Source: Panaeolus papilionaceus (Eukaryota; Basidiomycota; Agaricomycetes; Agaricales). Taken from it: 64,000 nt of DNA. Under the pieces are notes generated by a model. That model worked only from the letters and a program-made list of their open reading frames with translations, made no database searches and had not been told where the DNA came from. Shown in pieces: positions 46,341 to 60,483 of the stretch (position 1 is its first letter; each line of letters starts with the position of its first letter). The stretch lies in assembly GCA_015501605.1 (NCBI GenBank), contig JADNRZ010000011.1, forward strand, positions 806,001 to 870,000. The letters are read 5' to 3'. The translations under genes were made by a program, and so were the position numbers.

Positions 46341-48468
46341 TTGGAGTTTGGTACGGTATGAGGGGGATAGTTATTGTTTTATTCTTTCCCCCAGACAATC
46401 GTTGAATATACATTTAGTGCGCGATATGTATGTTCGAAATAAACGAAAAAATGAGGATATATGAAGTGTTGACGAGAAAGGCAACATTTAATTCTCGTAC
46501 TGTTATCACTCATTGACACTCCTATGATGAATATTGCTGTATTTGTGTTATTTCTCAGAACACGTCGGTCTCATACAGCGCGTCCCAGGATGAGGATGTA
46601 CACGGCCTTTCCAAGTCAATAAACCTTTGAAACCGAAACCCTAAATTCGATTTTCGAAAGTCGGTAATGAGTCTTGGCGTCATCAGTTAGTGAAACTATA
46701 CAAAATGGTGTATGTGGACTCACTTTGTCACTCTGGTGATATGACCTCGAATTTAAACTCCTTACACTGCCATTTTATGTTTCAGACCTAGAATTAATTT
46801 CGGCTGAAGTACTAGTCAAAGCAGTCGCGATAGCTGACGTAAGTAATTGGATGTCGATTGAGTGTTTCTTCCCAGAAGCACCACGCATACTATCATAACT
46901 GACAGAATTTAGTCTCGTCCTTTCAGTGAAGTTAGAGATCAAGGATCAACTGTGAGTCATACTTGGAGGTAAACTGGGAACTGAAGACGAGAAGCATGCA
47001 GCATCGAAGATCATATTTTCAGCGCTGATGCGTCGTGTTCGAGGTTAAGGCTGTACGAAAACGCATTTCGAAGGCGACCCACAGACTTAGGTGTGCTACC
47101 TTGCTTTATCCTTGCTGTGGCATTACCCCATACATGAATAGACTGAAGCTTGATAAGACGGTAATCTTCAAGAAGGCGATGAGCTGCGGAGCTGACACAC
47201 AGACCTTACTGTGACATACTTATATCCCATCCGCCGTAATATTTACGATTTAGAACGCCTAATAAGGTTGCTAATTTGATTTTTTCGGTTCCGATCTTGC
47301 TTAATGACAAAGGGTTCCCAATCTCAGCATCCCGTAAGTGGAGAATGAGGTTGGCCTTTGATTTCGTAGGTCCCCGAGTCTCGGGCTCTATACGAAGTGG
47401 GCTTGAAGTGATCGAATTAGGTGTAGCCATCACTGCGGTGACTGTCCTGCCAAAGCTCGACGCTGAACATGCTGCCCTGTGCATGTCAAACTGCCGCGCG
47501 CATTACCTAAGATGGGAGGTTTTACAATATTTTGTGAAGTGGGACATGATAGACAAGGTACCCCTAGTATCGATATCCCTACCCTTTTCTTTCCAGCAGA
47601 GTAGATTAATAGAGAAGGCGGAAGCAAACCAGGATTCCAATATGACTGAAGTACTTCTTCTGCAGCGAGGCTGTAGTCCCCTGATGGTATCTTCACTGCA
47701 CTTCATGACGTATGGTGTGCCCGAGAACCGGAGACCCACAGCTAATTTCCCAGGGCTTTGTAGTCACTTTGCTAAAACCGCTACTTCCTGATTGACGGTG
47801 GGAAAAGATCTTCCCCTCGGACTCATGCGCACTCGTGGCATGACCAGTGTCAATGTCTGGTTCCGAAGGCAAAGACTCGGAGAAGGGTTATTTGGGCATC
47901 GCCCTTTCATTTCCGCTGCTGGTGCAGTGAAATTTGTTTTCTGGATGTATGTTTGATTGACCTTGGGGTGGATGCCCGGCGGTGCGACCACAACTAATCA
48001 AAACCCTAATGTTGACACAACGTGCAGGGTCAATTGGGTTTGGAAGTTAAGCCAAGTACCCAACCAAGTTTGGTCCCTTGGCTCAGCTTCCTAGTGCTCC
48101 GTAGAAGTATTAATTCACTATTTTCACTGCGTTATTAGTCAGTTATGCGTCCTTAATGAAGCGCATATTCCTTCGACATTGTTCTGCACAGGAATGAGAA
48201 CGTTCGTCTCATACTTCTTGCCGTAATACCACTTGTCATCGGGAAGCGATGTGTCACTGATGTCGTGAATCAATTCAATTGAGCAATATTACCAAGGCGC
48301 TCAATTCCAGTAGAAGAAGGCAGAAAATAGAGTCCCGTTTAAAAAACATAGTACATAGAGGGACACATAATACAGGTGCAGGTATAGCATGTGAGTCTGA
48401 ACAAAGGTCATCGTACTACTCTGAGGTGGTGATTCAAGGCTCAGAGAACTTAGACAGCAAGACAAGCC
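46341..48468. other. No supported gene
   Basis: Forward frame 47276-47791 (171 codons) and reverse frames 47206-47484 and 47764-47991 are open, but none has a convincing start, promoter or family motif. One may be a decayed gene. Confidence 0.35.
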
Positions 48469-49098
48469 CTACAAATGTGACGCGCGAAGTAATTTGCTTA
48501 GGAGATTAAGTGCACCGTAGGAGACCCCTGTCTCGGGGTGAATGTCATCGGCGTCGAGCGCGGAAGTCGAGGAGTGCTCAGAAGTGATAGTGCTTATGGC
48601 AGACAGAGATCGTCTTTGCCTCAACTCTCGCTTTCGACGCTTCTCCCTCAGCTCCGGAACAATATACTTCTGAAAGCGCTCTAAAAGCTTGTCATCCCAT
48701 TGACGTGGAACCTTACGGAATTTCTTGCTCATAGATGAGTTCCAAAGGTCGTCAATCTGCTTGTGTCTTCGCTGGCAGTGTTTGTTCCAAGCAGTCAGGT
48801 CGTATCTTGTCCCCTTCCTGGCGTCTAGCTGTATGTAACAGGGGTACAGTATCCTGTCTTTCCTGCGTACGCAGGCTAAACAAAGAATCCAGCACCCATC
48901 GGAGTCCATAGGTCCCGCAACCGGGTGGAATTCGAGGTACTGACGGCGAGCCATTTCGTCTCTGTAGAGGCCCCCGGTCTGTTTCGTTGTGTGTACTAGC
49001 AAGCACGGGGTTAAAAAAACATGTCATAACTTGGGCATGGTGTACATACTCGGTAAAACACGTCCTGGGCATGCTCGTTGGGTGCGAGTGGCGACCAT
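48469..49098 (-). CDS. Small protein with a CxxC...HxxxxH zinc-finger-like motif
   Basis: Exons 49098-49050 and 48995-48469 give 576 nt, 191 aa. The centre has WILCLACVRRKD followed about 27 residues later by WNKHCQRRHKQID, a C-x2-C...H-x4-H arrangement like a BED or C2H2 finger. The C-terminal half is a basic, coiled-coil-like helix (REKRRKRELRQRR) followed by Ser/Thr-rich sequence. A TATAAAAG at 49103-49110 sits only a few bases before the chosen ATG, so the true start may be a later codon (for example MARRQYL in exon 2). Nuclear role is inference. Confidence 0.55.
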
Positions 49099-50118
49099 GA
49101 CGTATAAAAGAATGAACACTGAAGGAATAGGTAATGATATAGGGAGGTTTTCTGGATAATACGGAACTGAAGGAAAGCAGGAATCACAACTTATACTAGT
49201 ATATGCCCTTTATACGCACCTTGCCACTGGGTTACTCACCCAGTGTGCTAAGATACTGGCCCTGTTACTTGGAAGTTGATTACTTCCTTAATTGTATTTC
49301 CACACATTTTTGTGGGTCGACCATGAGGACGAAAGGACCGCGTGCAGGCCTCAAATTGGACACAGCTTCATCACTGATGTCCATTCTGTGTGATCCCTTG
49401 AATTGTCTGACTGACGCTGTTAACAGAAACTCCATTGCGCTACCGCCTTCTACCTTTGCGGAGTACGAAAATGATTGCAGGGTTTCTCCTATTACAGCCT
49501 CGATATCTTAATCTAAGTAACATCATATCACTCCGACCTCGAAACAGATGAAACACCCTAGTTCTCGGGGAAGGTCCTCAATCAGAGCGTCTTAATTTTA
49601 TTCTGTAACATTTGTGTTCGCGGTCTATGGCCGGCCTCGTGCAATGATTTTAGTACCATTGGCCCAGAGCCTCTCAGAACCTCTAAAGGAAATCTCTACC
49701 TGGCTCGCTTTAGCAAACGGGCAAAAAAACAGGAATTCACGATACCGCACAAACGTTTGTGTGTCTTGCACAGAAGACTTTCCCGTGATTGTTGGTCCGA
49801 CAATGATGGAATTTGGAAACTTGGAGAGCTTAAATGACAAGCGTGGGCTCAACTTGCTATACATACATTGATGTAAGATTCAAAAACCCATGTATACAGC
49901 GATCAGACCATTAAGTCTCAGTTTTGTGCTCGATGATTGTCCAGACTTCGTACTACTTCGCTCCTTACACAGAAGCTATTCAGGGTATCTGAATCATGGA
50001 CCCCAGGCCTAATTCATCAGGTCCAAATCGTTTGAAAGGCCTGACAAATTTACCCTGATATTCTCAAGATTCGTCGTATTTTTTTGTAGATTAAAGTAAG
50101 CGACGTTTGATACTATTA
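49099..50118. other. No supported gene
   Basis: Upstream of the half-length GH55 gene, where its N-terminal half would be expected. I searched by eye for the GH55 N-terminal phrases (AxGDGxTDDT, ADxGxY) and found none on either strand. Confidence 0.45.
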
Positions 50119-51288
50119 CTCGCATCCGATGGCCAATTCTGCCTCTTCGGAGAGTCAGGGATGTGGGATACTCATATAAGGTATGTTATCACATTAGCGG
50201 GTTTGCATTAATGTGTGCTAATTCGATGCTTTTCCTATTCATTGAAGGACTGCTGGCTGTATGTATCGTTTATAAATTGATTTAGATATACCGACTAACT
50301 CATAGGAATTACTCAGTCCGTGGCAGCAACCTTGAATCCGACGCCTGCCCTAAAGTTACGCCTTCGGCGCTTGCTGCTTGTCAAGCTGCCTTCCTCAGCC
50401 TTCATATCACCAAACACGCTACTGGGTACTTTGAGGTTCGTCATCTGCATGTCCTCGATATTTAGGCTATATCAATCAATATTGATGATGCACTTTGACA
50501 GGGTACTTGGGTATGGTTAGCCGATCACGACCTCGATACCACTGCCACTGGCGAGGAACAGCTGACTGCGTACTCGGGTCGTGGTATTCTGTCGGAGTCA
50601 CAGGGACCAGTATGGATGATTGGAACTGCCTGTGTGTTCTCCTTCCTTTTTCTTCCCTTTTCTTGCTTCAGAAAAGCTGACAATAACATGTAGCCGAACA
50701 TCATGTCATCTATCAGTATAACCTCGTTGGCGCTCGAGATCACTACATGGGTTTGATCCAAACCGAGAGTGTGAGTCCTCACTGCTTCCTGTTAATTCGT
50801 TAAATTACAAGCGGACTCACGCAATGTCATATAGCCCTACTGGCAGCCCAGCCCATCAGCACCTGCGCCGTTTACCATTAACACATCCTACAGTGACCCC
50901 ACGCCGTATGCATCTGTTGCGAGTGCCTGGGCACTTAATGTGGATCACTCACATAATATCCTCGTGTACGGTGCGGGCCTGTACAGTTTTTTCGATGTGC
51001 GTCTCCTCTCCTCCCCTCCCCTCCCCTCCCCCTTCCTTCTCTTTCATCTCGATTGTGTTACTCACACAGCAATTTTGAACATAGAACTACTCCCAAGACT
51101 GCATCACCACCCGCACCTGCCAGCACCAAACCGTCAACATCGATCAGGAGTCCGATGTAGAAATATATAGTCTCTCGACAGTGTCGACTGTTAATATGCT
51201 CAGCATGGAGGCGCAGGGCGTTGTTAAGGCGGAGGACAATTTGAATGGGTTTGTGTCGAGTATGAGTGCATGGCGGAAGGAGAAGTAG
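50119..51288 (+). pseudogene. 5'-truncated GH55 exo-beta-1,3-glucanase gene
   Basis: Six exons of the C-terminal half: 50119-50180, 50306-50435, 50502-50631, 50694-50770, 50835-50996, 51085-51288. Exon lengths 130, 77 and 162 nt are the same as in the paralogue at 61290-64000, and the last is 204 against 207 nt. Phrases are GMWDTHIR, NLESDAC, AAFLSLHITKHATGYFE, LADHDLD, YSGRGILSESQGPVWMIGTA, YQYNLVGARDHYMGLIQTES, NILVYGAGLYSFFD and DNLNGFVSSMSAW. The N-terminal beta-helix half, with the start codon, is missing upstream of 50119, so no active enzyme is expected. Surprisingly the remaining half has no stop or broken splice site. Confidence 0.8.
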
Positions 51289-51620
51289 GGGAACTCATTG
51301 ACGTAGGATTTTGGCAAAAAACTGGGCTTCGAACCTCATAGAGTTATACTCTGTACTAATAATTTAGGTATATGTATCTGTACGTTCTGTTTGTGATTTT
51401 TTTTTTGTTCTCCTAACGATCATGCACGCATACCATACATCCGAGGCACATTCATGCAATGAAGCTGAGTCTTGATAGGTGGGTAGGCACTACGCCGGCC
51501 CAGGATATGTATAGAAATATGCTTGTTCCCGAAAGAAATCGTTCGTTACCCAAGACCAGAGAAAAAAGTAGGTACTATGAGAGCGTCCATTGTCAGGAAT
51601 GATTCATGGAGTACAGCAAA
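51289..51620. other. Intergenic between convergent genes
   Basis: 3' flanks of the GH55 remnant (+) and the F-box gene (-); nothing else visible. Confidence 0.5.
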
Positions 51621-53237
51621 CTACGAAGAAGCAGATGCTGGCCGTAAGGAGGTGTGATCTAGTACAAAAGTAACTGTGGCTTTGGCCTTTTCAGGATCAT
51701 CGAGGTCCTCGAGATCTATCCCCCACACAATACCAGGCTCGCCACAGCTACTCACCAACAGGTCCTCTACTTCTGATCTGCTTTTGACACCCTTTCCATT
51801 GTCACCGTGATACAGGCAAATCATTCTAACCTCTACTTCTTCTAGGCTACGAACTCCTGTGTGCTTCAGTCGAACCAACGAGGAAATCCTTTTCCACGTC
51901 TCCATGAAAAAGTCGATCCCCTCTGCCGCTGGGGTCTTTGAATTGCTGGTAATTGTACCCGTCGCATCGTCGAAAATGTGATTCATTGAAAACGAAGGAG
52001 TGGCGTCTGGAGACGCGAAGATGCGCATCATGATCGATAAACTCTTCCCCACATATTGAGGGATGGCATTCTTGTTGTAGCTATGTGGAACACATAGAAA
52101 AGAGAGGGTATGTTCTGTATTTCGCAAACGCGCGACAAAGTCTCGTGGGGCGAGACGAGGAATGGGTGCAACTGGTAGATGGGTGAGTGCTCGACCGTAC
52201 ATTAGTAAGAGCCATCTCGATAAATGCGCACCTTGAAAAGAGAAGTGTCGAAGAACGGGGGAGTCCTCAATGAGATGAGCAACCATCTCAGATAATTGTG
52301 GCGAAGGGACGAATGTGATCGAAAGAGCCGTTAGCTGTGCGAATGGTTGGACACCGTATTCTCGGGCCTTGTCTCTGAAATAACTGACCAACGTCAAGGA
52401 AGACGACGGAAAGTTAGAGATGGGGCCGGAAAGATAGTTCTGCTCCAAAATTAGCGATTTGAGTCCGAATGGAGGAGTACCATCTATCGTAGGGAATTCT
52501 AGGAACTCTGTGCTTATCGCTTCGAGTACCTCCAGGTTGGGAAAGTAGGACAGAATAGAGACGTTGCACGAATAGACGGATATCAGTGCGAGATGCTTGA
52601 TAGTCGGCGAAAGGATCGGGGGTGGCCAGCAACAATCTAATCGCAATGAATGGAGAGCTGTATGTTTGCTGATGACCTCGAAAGGAAGATTGTAATTTGA
52701 CCTCGCAACCAAGTTCCGCAAGGTGCCTATTCTCGCGTATCCTTCAATTATTTTGTGGCACCAAAGGTCGGACCCGTCACCCTCTGGTCCAACTTGGACA
52801 CTATGATGTAAGCATGATATGGTATGCACATTGGGGAGGCCGAGAATTGAATCGAGATTGAGCGAAGTGAGTGGAATGATGCCCGAAGCTGACTTGGGAG
52901 GCCACTGGTAATACAAGTCTGGTAATCCAAGAACGAGATGTCGGATATATGTCTTGAGAATAGGTTGACCCTCTAACACACTGATCAGGCGATCAACTCG
53001 ACTTTCACGGCCTTTTTCAAACCCAAGCGTGACAGTCTCAAACGTATAGGCTCTGGAGAGAGGGAGAAACGATTTGCAAACCAAGGCGCAAGCGCGGAGT
53101 GTATCAAGTCGTTCGCCCTCGAGGTGAAGCTCAGGTGATCGATGGGCAACACCATCAACGATGAGACTGAAAACCTCCCAAGGGAAGATAGGTTGTGTGT
53201 CATCGTTGGGATCCATGAGCGCTGCAGTAAGTCGCAA
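51621..53237 (-). CDS. F-box protein, 538 aa, single exon
   Basis: An uninterrupted frame with an N-terminal F-box (about residues 18-75: IFPWEVFSLIVDGVAH, then ALVCKSFLPLSRAYTFETVTL). A leucine-rich region with repeated short beta/alpha units follows (LVLGLPDLYY, LNLDSILGLPNVHTISCL, LRLDCCW, LALISVYSC, LTALSITF). F-box proteins bind Skp1 and present substrates to SCF ubiquitin ligases; this is the common Agaricomycete type with no assigned target. The eighth codon (53216) is a second possible start. No intron is needed. Confidence 0.88.
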   Translation of the reverse strand: MRLTAALMDPNDDTQPIFPWEVFSLIVDGVAHRSPELHLEGERLDTLRACALVCKSFLPLSRAYTFETVTLGFEKGRESRVDRLISVLEGQPILKTYIRHLVLGLPDLYYQWPPKSASGIIPLTSLNLDSILGLPNVHTISCLHHSVQVGPEGDGSDLWCHKIIEGYARIGTLRNLVARSNYNLPFEVISKHTALHSLRLDCCWPPPILSPTIKHLALISVYSCNVSILSYFPNLEVLEAISTEFLEFPTIDGTPPFGLKSLILEQNYLSGPISNFPSSSLTLVSYFRDKAREYGVQPFAQLTALSITFVPSPQLSEMVAHLIEDSPVLRHFSFQGAHLSRWLLLMYGRALTHLPVAPIPRLAPRDFVARLRNTEHTLSFLCVPHSYNKNAIPQYVGKSLSIMMRIFASPDATPSFSMNHIFDDATGTITSNSKTPAAEGIDFFMETWKRISSLVRLKHTGVRSLEEVEVRMICLYHGDNGKGVKSRSEVEDLLVSSCGEPGIVWGIDLEDLDDPEKAKATVTFVLDHTSLRPASASS

Positions 53238-53525
53238 TAGAGTGTTGAGGGTGAGATGATGACCGTGTAAGTTGAGATGAGAATTGCCACATTGACACAG
53301 AAAAGGAATTCACGCAGGGTCGTATTTAACCTCCACGTCAGTATGTGTTGGCTCTGACGCGTCTCATGTCAACCCGCAGCACATCCGTAATCCATGACCT
53401 CGCCTTATTCTTTAGTAATATTTCTCCAGTGATTGAGTTGATTCGAATGGTTTGTATAATATTCTTTACTTAGAAATACAGCTAGTACTCGAGTACACAT
53501 ACAGTCGTTCCACCCTCCTCTGAAT

Positions 53526-55546
53526 CTAATCGCGCTTCGGCCACAATCCAAACCTACCAACCGCCCAATTCCTCTCCTCATCTTCATACTCATCACCCCA
53601 TTTCACAAGATCAAGAACATCCAATTGCTCCAACCGCTCCGGTACGCCAGAGTACCTCTGTGGGTTCACACCGCTCATCTTAGACGCGGTGGTGAAATGG
53701 TACAACGCAAAGGAATGAACACGCTCGCCTAATTTTTCATCGCATATCTGGATCTGACCACCCCTCGGTGCGAAGTACGTTTCGTTCCATTCTGAGATGG
53801 GAGAGAGGAGGGAGTACAGTGCTTCCGGGAATTGTCGGGGGGATGAAGGCCATGCGGCTCGGATGTTCTGTTTTTGCATGAGCGTGAGGAGGGGAAAGGG
53901 TAATTCATCTTCAACAATTGGAAAGAAGACGAACAATTAAATGTTTACATACATTTCTCAGTTGCCTCCAATCTTCACTCTCCATATGACCTTCTAAAAC
54001 ATCCTCCGAAGGTATAGGGATCTTGTCAAATATGGTTTCTCCCTCCGAATCAGTCAGCGGCATGATTTTCGTAACCTTTATAGGGCAACTCGTATCCTCG
54101 TCTGCGCTCGAATCTGGACCACGATCAGTGGTATTACTAGCCGCAGGCTTCAAATTCGAAGGGGTAGAATGCGTTCCCGGACCGACAGGTGGCCTCTTGT
54201 CGCTTTGCTGTGGATGATAAGGATTAACGCCAGCCACGGCTGGGACCATCGTCACGGTGGTGATAATCTGAGAGATGGAATAAACCTCCTTGAGCCAGCT
54301 TTGTAACCGAGTCTGCCACGCTCTGTCCATGATATCACCGTATCTCCTAAGTGTCATAATAATTTTGACGAGATAAACGAGTCCGAGGAAGAGAACGACA
54401 GAGACGACGATTCGTGGTGCGAGTGCTTGCTTGGTGGTGAATGGTTCGCGGTTACTGTCGATATCGGCGCCAGTCCGCCATACGTAGGACATTATACAGA
54501 CGATGTAAAGTATAATAGACCTGCAAAACCACCATAAAACAAAGGAGAGTCGTTCATCGAACCACATACGTTCAAATCCAATATGCCAAAACGACTCACC
54601 AAGCCAACCACACCGCAGGCAACGCCAACATAATCCACACATTCCACCAAATGCCCGTCTTGGTTTGCTTCGCTTCGTGTGCCCATTCAGCGGCTTTATA
54701 TGTCTTGCGCATGGTCCCAAATCTGATGATGTACATGCAGCCGTACATGAGACTCATGAGTGAGCAGAGCATCGCGATGAGCGCGGAAAAGCGTGTGAGG
54801 GGGTCTGTTGAAGCTCCGTCGAGTTGGAGAGCTGTGAGAAGGGCACTGTTTAGTGAAGTGGGTACTTGAACATGAGTGGTAGTAGTAGAGCGACAGTTAA
54901 ACAGTGACACTCACCCTAAGAGCAAGACCGAAACGATATTTAGGGTATTCCACTCCTGAATTAACGCATCCACAAATTCGTTCCAAGACTTCTGCAACGC
55001 CTCGTATGGCTCGCTCGTCACCTGTCTGCCTTGGTACACCCACGGTTCATTCTGCTTCCTCGCAGACTCCAACAAACCGCGTTTGATATCCTTGATGCTC
55101 AGATCAGCTTCTTCGAAAAGTCGACATACGCGGGAGAAGTAAAGGTAAGGTAGTCCAAGGAGTAGAAGTAGGTATAGTTGGCGTGGGAGGGTGTCAATGA
55201 TGAATGCGAGTATGAATTGGTGGGCGGGGAGGTTAGAGGTGGGTTGCTTGGATAAGAGGTCGACGGAGGGAGAGCGGATGGGGATGTTAGGGTTGAGTTC
55301 GGTCCATGAGACTGTTCGATTCTCAGCGGAGAGTTTGGGAGGCGGGGATGTTAGGTCGTCGTCTTCGGAGAGCGCCGAATGTGATCTATCTTGATTGATA
55401 GGCTTTTTCTCTGACCAGAGACGCTTGACGCTGGTTGCGACTGATGGTTTGAATGGATCAACGGATGAGTACGTTCGACGGCTTCGTCTCATTGTTCGGA
55501 GGGGTGAAAGGAAGGATGAAGGGCATGGTCTTGACTGCTGGAGCAC
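53526..55546 (-). CDS. Multispan membrane protein of unknown function
   Basis: Exons 55546-54915, 54845-54600, 54520-53953, 53867-53526; 1,788 nt, 595 aa. The N-terminus is Ser/Arg-rich and cytosolic in character. Hydrophobic helices include FILAFIIDTLPRQLYLLLLL, SALIAMLCSLMSLMYGCMYI, VWIMLALPAVWLAW running into SIILYIVCIMSYVW, and IVVSVVLFLGLVYLVKIIM. A polar tail follows, ending in a hydrophilic domain (SEWNETYFAPRGGQIQ...). Such proteins are common in mushrooms without assigned function. An internal ATG at codon 19 (MRRSRR) is an alternative start. Splice phases agree throughout. Confidence 0.8.
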
Positions 55547-56335
55547 TATTTAATGCTGTTGAAGAGTCCTAGAGTTCTGCACCATCGATAGAGATACCCT
55601 ACATGTCTGGAGAAGGGCACACACCCCAAATGTCCTTCCACTCCACCTCCAGATCCACTTCGTCGGTTCCGCATTTAATTTCGCCTGTCAAGTTGGAGGA
55701 TATGACATACCTGTGGTTTCGTCATATCAGAGGCATCCACAGCCCTCAGTGTGCAGAAACATGTTGTCGTCCATGAATAAGGAGCGAGTCCGAGTGATCG
55801 CTTGTCAGGAACGCCAGGTACATCGGAGTTTGAACTCTCCCCACCTCCACAGTCGGCGCTTAAATTGACTGACAACCACGATCAGCCTTCTTTAAAGAGT
55901 CTTCTTATCCTCAGCACTTCTTTCCTTTAAGCTTTCACTCAATTAGCGCCCTTGACTCTGCAAAGAACTCGGTTGTGAGTGTAAAGTTTATGCAAAAATT
56001 TTATGTATGCATTTATTATATAAAAAGAAAATTAATATCACATGGATAAAGAGTTAGCCGAACCCGGAAGGACCCTTTTTGGGAATCAAACTCGTTCTGT
56101 TTTAGGGGCTCCGTAACAGAACAAAATTTGTTGACTTCCTCTCTCCATCATCGTCTTTCACCGTTTCTTTGTGGTCAATACTACTAAAGGTATCGTTTAT
56201 ATACTCTTTGTTCGTCTTCGTAAACCCTGACAAAGCATTGCATAGGAACTTATAAAATAACAGTTGTCGTGCTGGCTGTCGCTAACATCTGAGTTTCTGA
56301 TACTCATCACTACATCGTTGCCGTTGAATCGCACA
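55547..56335. other. Intergenic; one unresolved reverse frame
   Basis: A reverse frame at 55675-55875 ending TKPQ, followed by a candidate exon ending CPSPDM-stop near 55602, looks coding, but the phases do not join. It may be a small decayed gene. The right part is the PEX19 promoter region. Confidence 0.35.
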
Positions 56336-57730
56336 ATGTCTTCAAGCACCCAACCTACGACAGAGAAGAAATTAGCTTCCGTTGAGGATGACCTTGATGA
56401 CCTCGATGGTGAGCAGGATAGTTTCATAGAATGACACGGTAGCTTACCCCAACATTGTTGCCGCTCCGTCTCATCTACCCCACACTCAACCTTACCTTCC
56501 CCACCCCCACGTCTTTCAATGATACAGACGTCCTAGACCAGTTTACCCCAACAGAGAAAGAAGGACCTCATCTAAGTGACGTCCCACTCTCCCCCGTCTC
56601 ACCTGTCCCAAACACCACCTTTGGCAGACCCCGACACAACACCACCGTTGACAAACCCCCCATCTCCATCCCCTCCTCCACCTCCGCCAGCAAGCTCGAT
56701 CCAACCGATGAAATTGACGAAGACTATTTCGCAGCCGAGTTCGCAAAGAATCTGCAAGAGGGAATGGAGGATCTGATGCTGAAGCTTGCGGGGGAGGCGC
56801 AGGAAACTGCTGGGGAGGGCGATGAGAAGACACCGTTGAGTGCTGAGCAGCAGCAGAAGCTGATGAAGGCGGCGTGGGAGGCGATGTTGATTGAGGGGTT
56901 GAACTCGGATGGAAAGGGATTGGAAGGACTTGGAGAGGTGATGGAGGAGGCGTTGGGTGATAAGAAGGACAAGCAGAAGACACCCATGGGCCCGGAGGCT
57001 CCGCCACTCCCTGCTGGAGATTTCCAAACGAGGATTAAGCAGACGATGGAGAAGCTGAAACAGAGCGAGTCGAAATTGAAGGTTAGTTTGAGGTGTCGTG
57101 TGGTCTTCTGGTTTGATGATGATGCTTAATTTTGACTCTTGTTGTGATGCTACATAGGATGCATCCGGTGCTGGTACCAGCGGCGATCCATCTATGGCAG
57201 ATCTGGACAACCTTATGAAGACTTTGGGAGATCTGGGACTGGATGGTGATGATCCAGAGTTTGGTGGATTCTTAGAAGGGCTCATGGGTCAGCTGTTGAC
57301 AAAGGAAGTTCTGTATGAACCTTTGAAAGAGCTATCGACATCGGTAAGATCTCTCCTTGAGGAGTTGTTTTGCAGCGACTCATTAAGCTTTGACAGTTCC
57401 CTGGATACCTGGAAAAAAACGCAGCGACATTATCACAAGAAGACAAGACAAGATACGAACAACAGCGCGTCTGCGTTGCAAAGATCCTTGCTGTCTTTGA
57501 TCGTCCTTCATACACTGACACTAATGCGGGGGCCTCCAAGGAAATCATGGATCTCATGAGCGAGGTACGTCCCTGATATACGCAAACCCATAGAACCAAT
57601 TCCCTAACCAACCTCTTTTCCTTAGATGCAAACGTACGGATCACCACCTGCAGAAATCATGGGCGATCTTCCGCCAGGCTTTGACGGTTCCATGCCCAAT
57701 CTCAACGACGAGAACTGCGTCATCTGCTGA
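56336..57730 (+). CDS. PEX19: PEX19, peroxisomal membrane-protein import receptor
   Basis: A cytosolic chaperone and receptor that delivers tail-anchored and polytopic membrane proteins to peroxisomes through PEX3. Exons 56336-56408, 56528-57081, 57158-57343, 57397-57564, 57626-57730 (1,086 nt, 361 aa). The N-terminus is acidic with DDLDDLDD, the PEX3-binding region. The middle has an ExxLxxGLxxxxxxEEALG-type helical segment. The C-terminal domain contains the LYEPLKELSTSFPGYLEKN core that binds cargo. It ends Asn-Cys-Val-Ile-Cys, a CaaX box for farnesylation. Length and layout are typical of fungal PEX19. Single-copy housekeeping gene, on the same strand as the DLD gene. Confidence 0.95.
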
Positions 57731-58232
57731 ACTCGGGATTGAATACCATCATAATTTTTCTTTCATGTTTATTAATTATCCATACCTTTTGCTCTCCTTT
57801 TGAAAATAGGCTGTGGCGTCATTTATTTGAAACAACATCAATATAATAATTCTGGGGAAACGATACGTACTGAAGACATGGGTGAACAACTTGAAATGCA
57901 AATCCGAGTCAGAAAGTTGAATTCATTGGAGTTTCTTTATACCGCCTCTTATTCATTTGCTGACTGTCTACAATTCCACGTACAATACAAGTTAGGCACC
58001 TGCTTATTCTCCGAAAGGCTTGGAATCCTGAGCAAACGAGTCGACTCAAAGATAGACTCTCGGGCATCGGCCAACGGAAGGGGATGGCTATCCGGTCCGC
58101 TATGACTAATGAAAGCTACACGTGACCTTCAATGGACTTGCAAGCACCTGCTCATGAAATTGGGAACTTTATAACCGTCCAATACCTCCTCCTCCGCTGG
58201 TCGTCCAGTAACCCACTTTAGATTATTTACAA
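57731..58232. other. Intergenic between PEX19 and DLD
   Basis: Contains the PEX19 3' flank and DLD promoter. A reverse frame at 58129-58332 overlaps the first DLD exon and intron and is judged a shadow. Confidence 0.5.
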
Positions 58233-60273
<2,041 letters not shown>

Positions 60274-60483
60274 ATTGTGCCCAACCTAGCTCGTTACCCG
60301 CCCCAAGGCTTATTCCCTCCAACTATGGATGATTGAGCAAACGGAATGACCATACCATGCAATACCTTACATTACCATAGAACGCATATCTGTGTTTGTC
60401 CGTCACTGGTCGCTTTTTTCCTGTGTCAATTTTAGCATATCTCTAATATAAATATGATATGATGAATTGTTGTATTTGTAATA

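Noticed and set aside
47276..47791. 171-codon forward frame
   Set aside because: No recognisable domain, no core promoter, and competing open frames on the other strand; not reported as a gene.
51000..51035. CTCCCCTCC pyrimidine tract as a regulatory element
   Set aside because: It lies inside the last intron of the GH55 remnant and fits an extended polypyrimidine tract.
56599..57285. 228-codon reverse frame opposite PEX19
   Set aside because: Antisense shadow of a long PEX19 exon.
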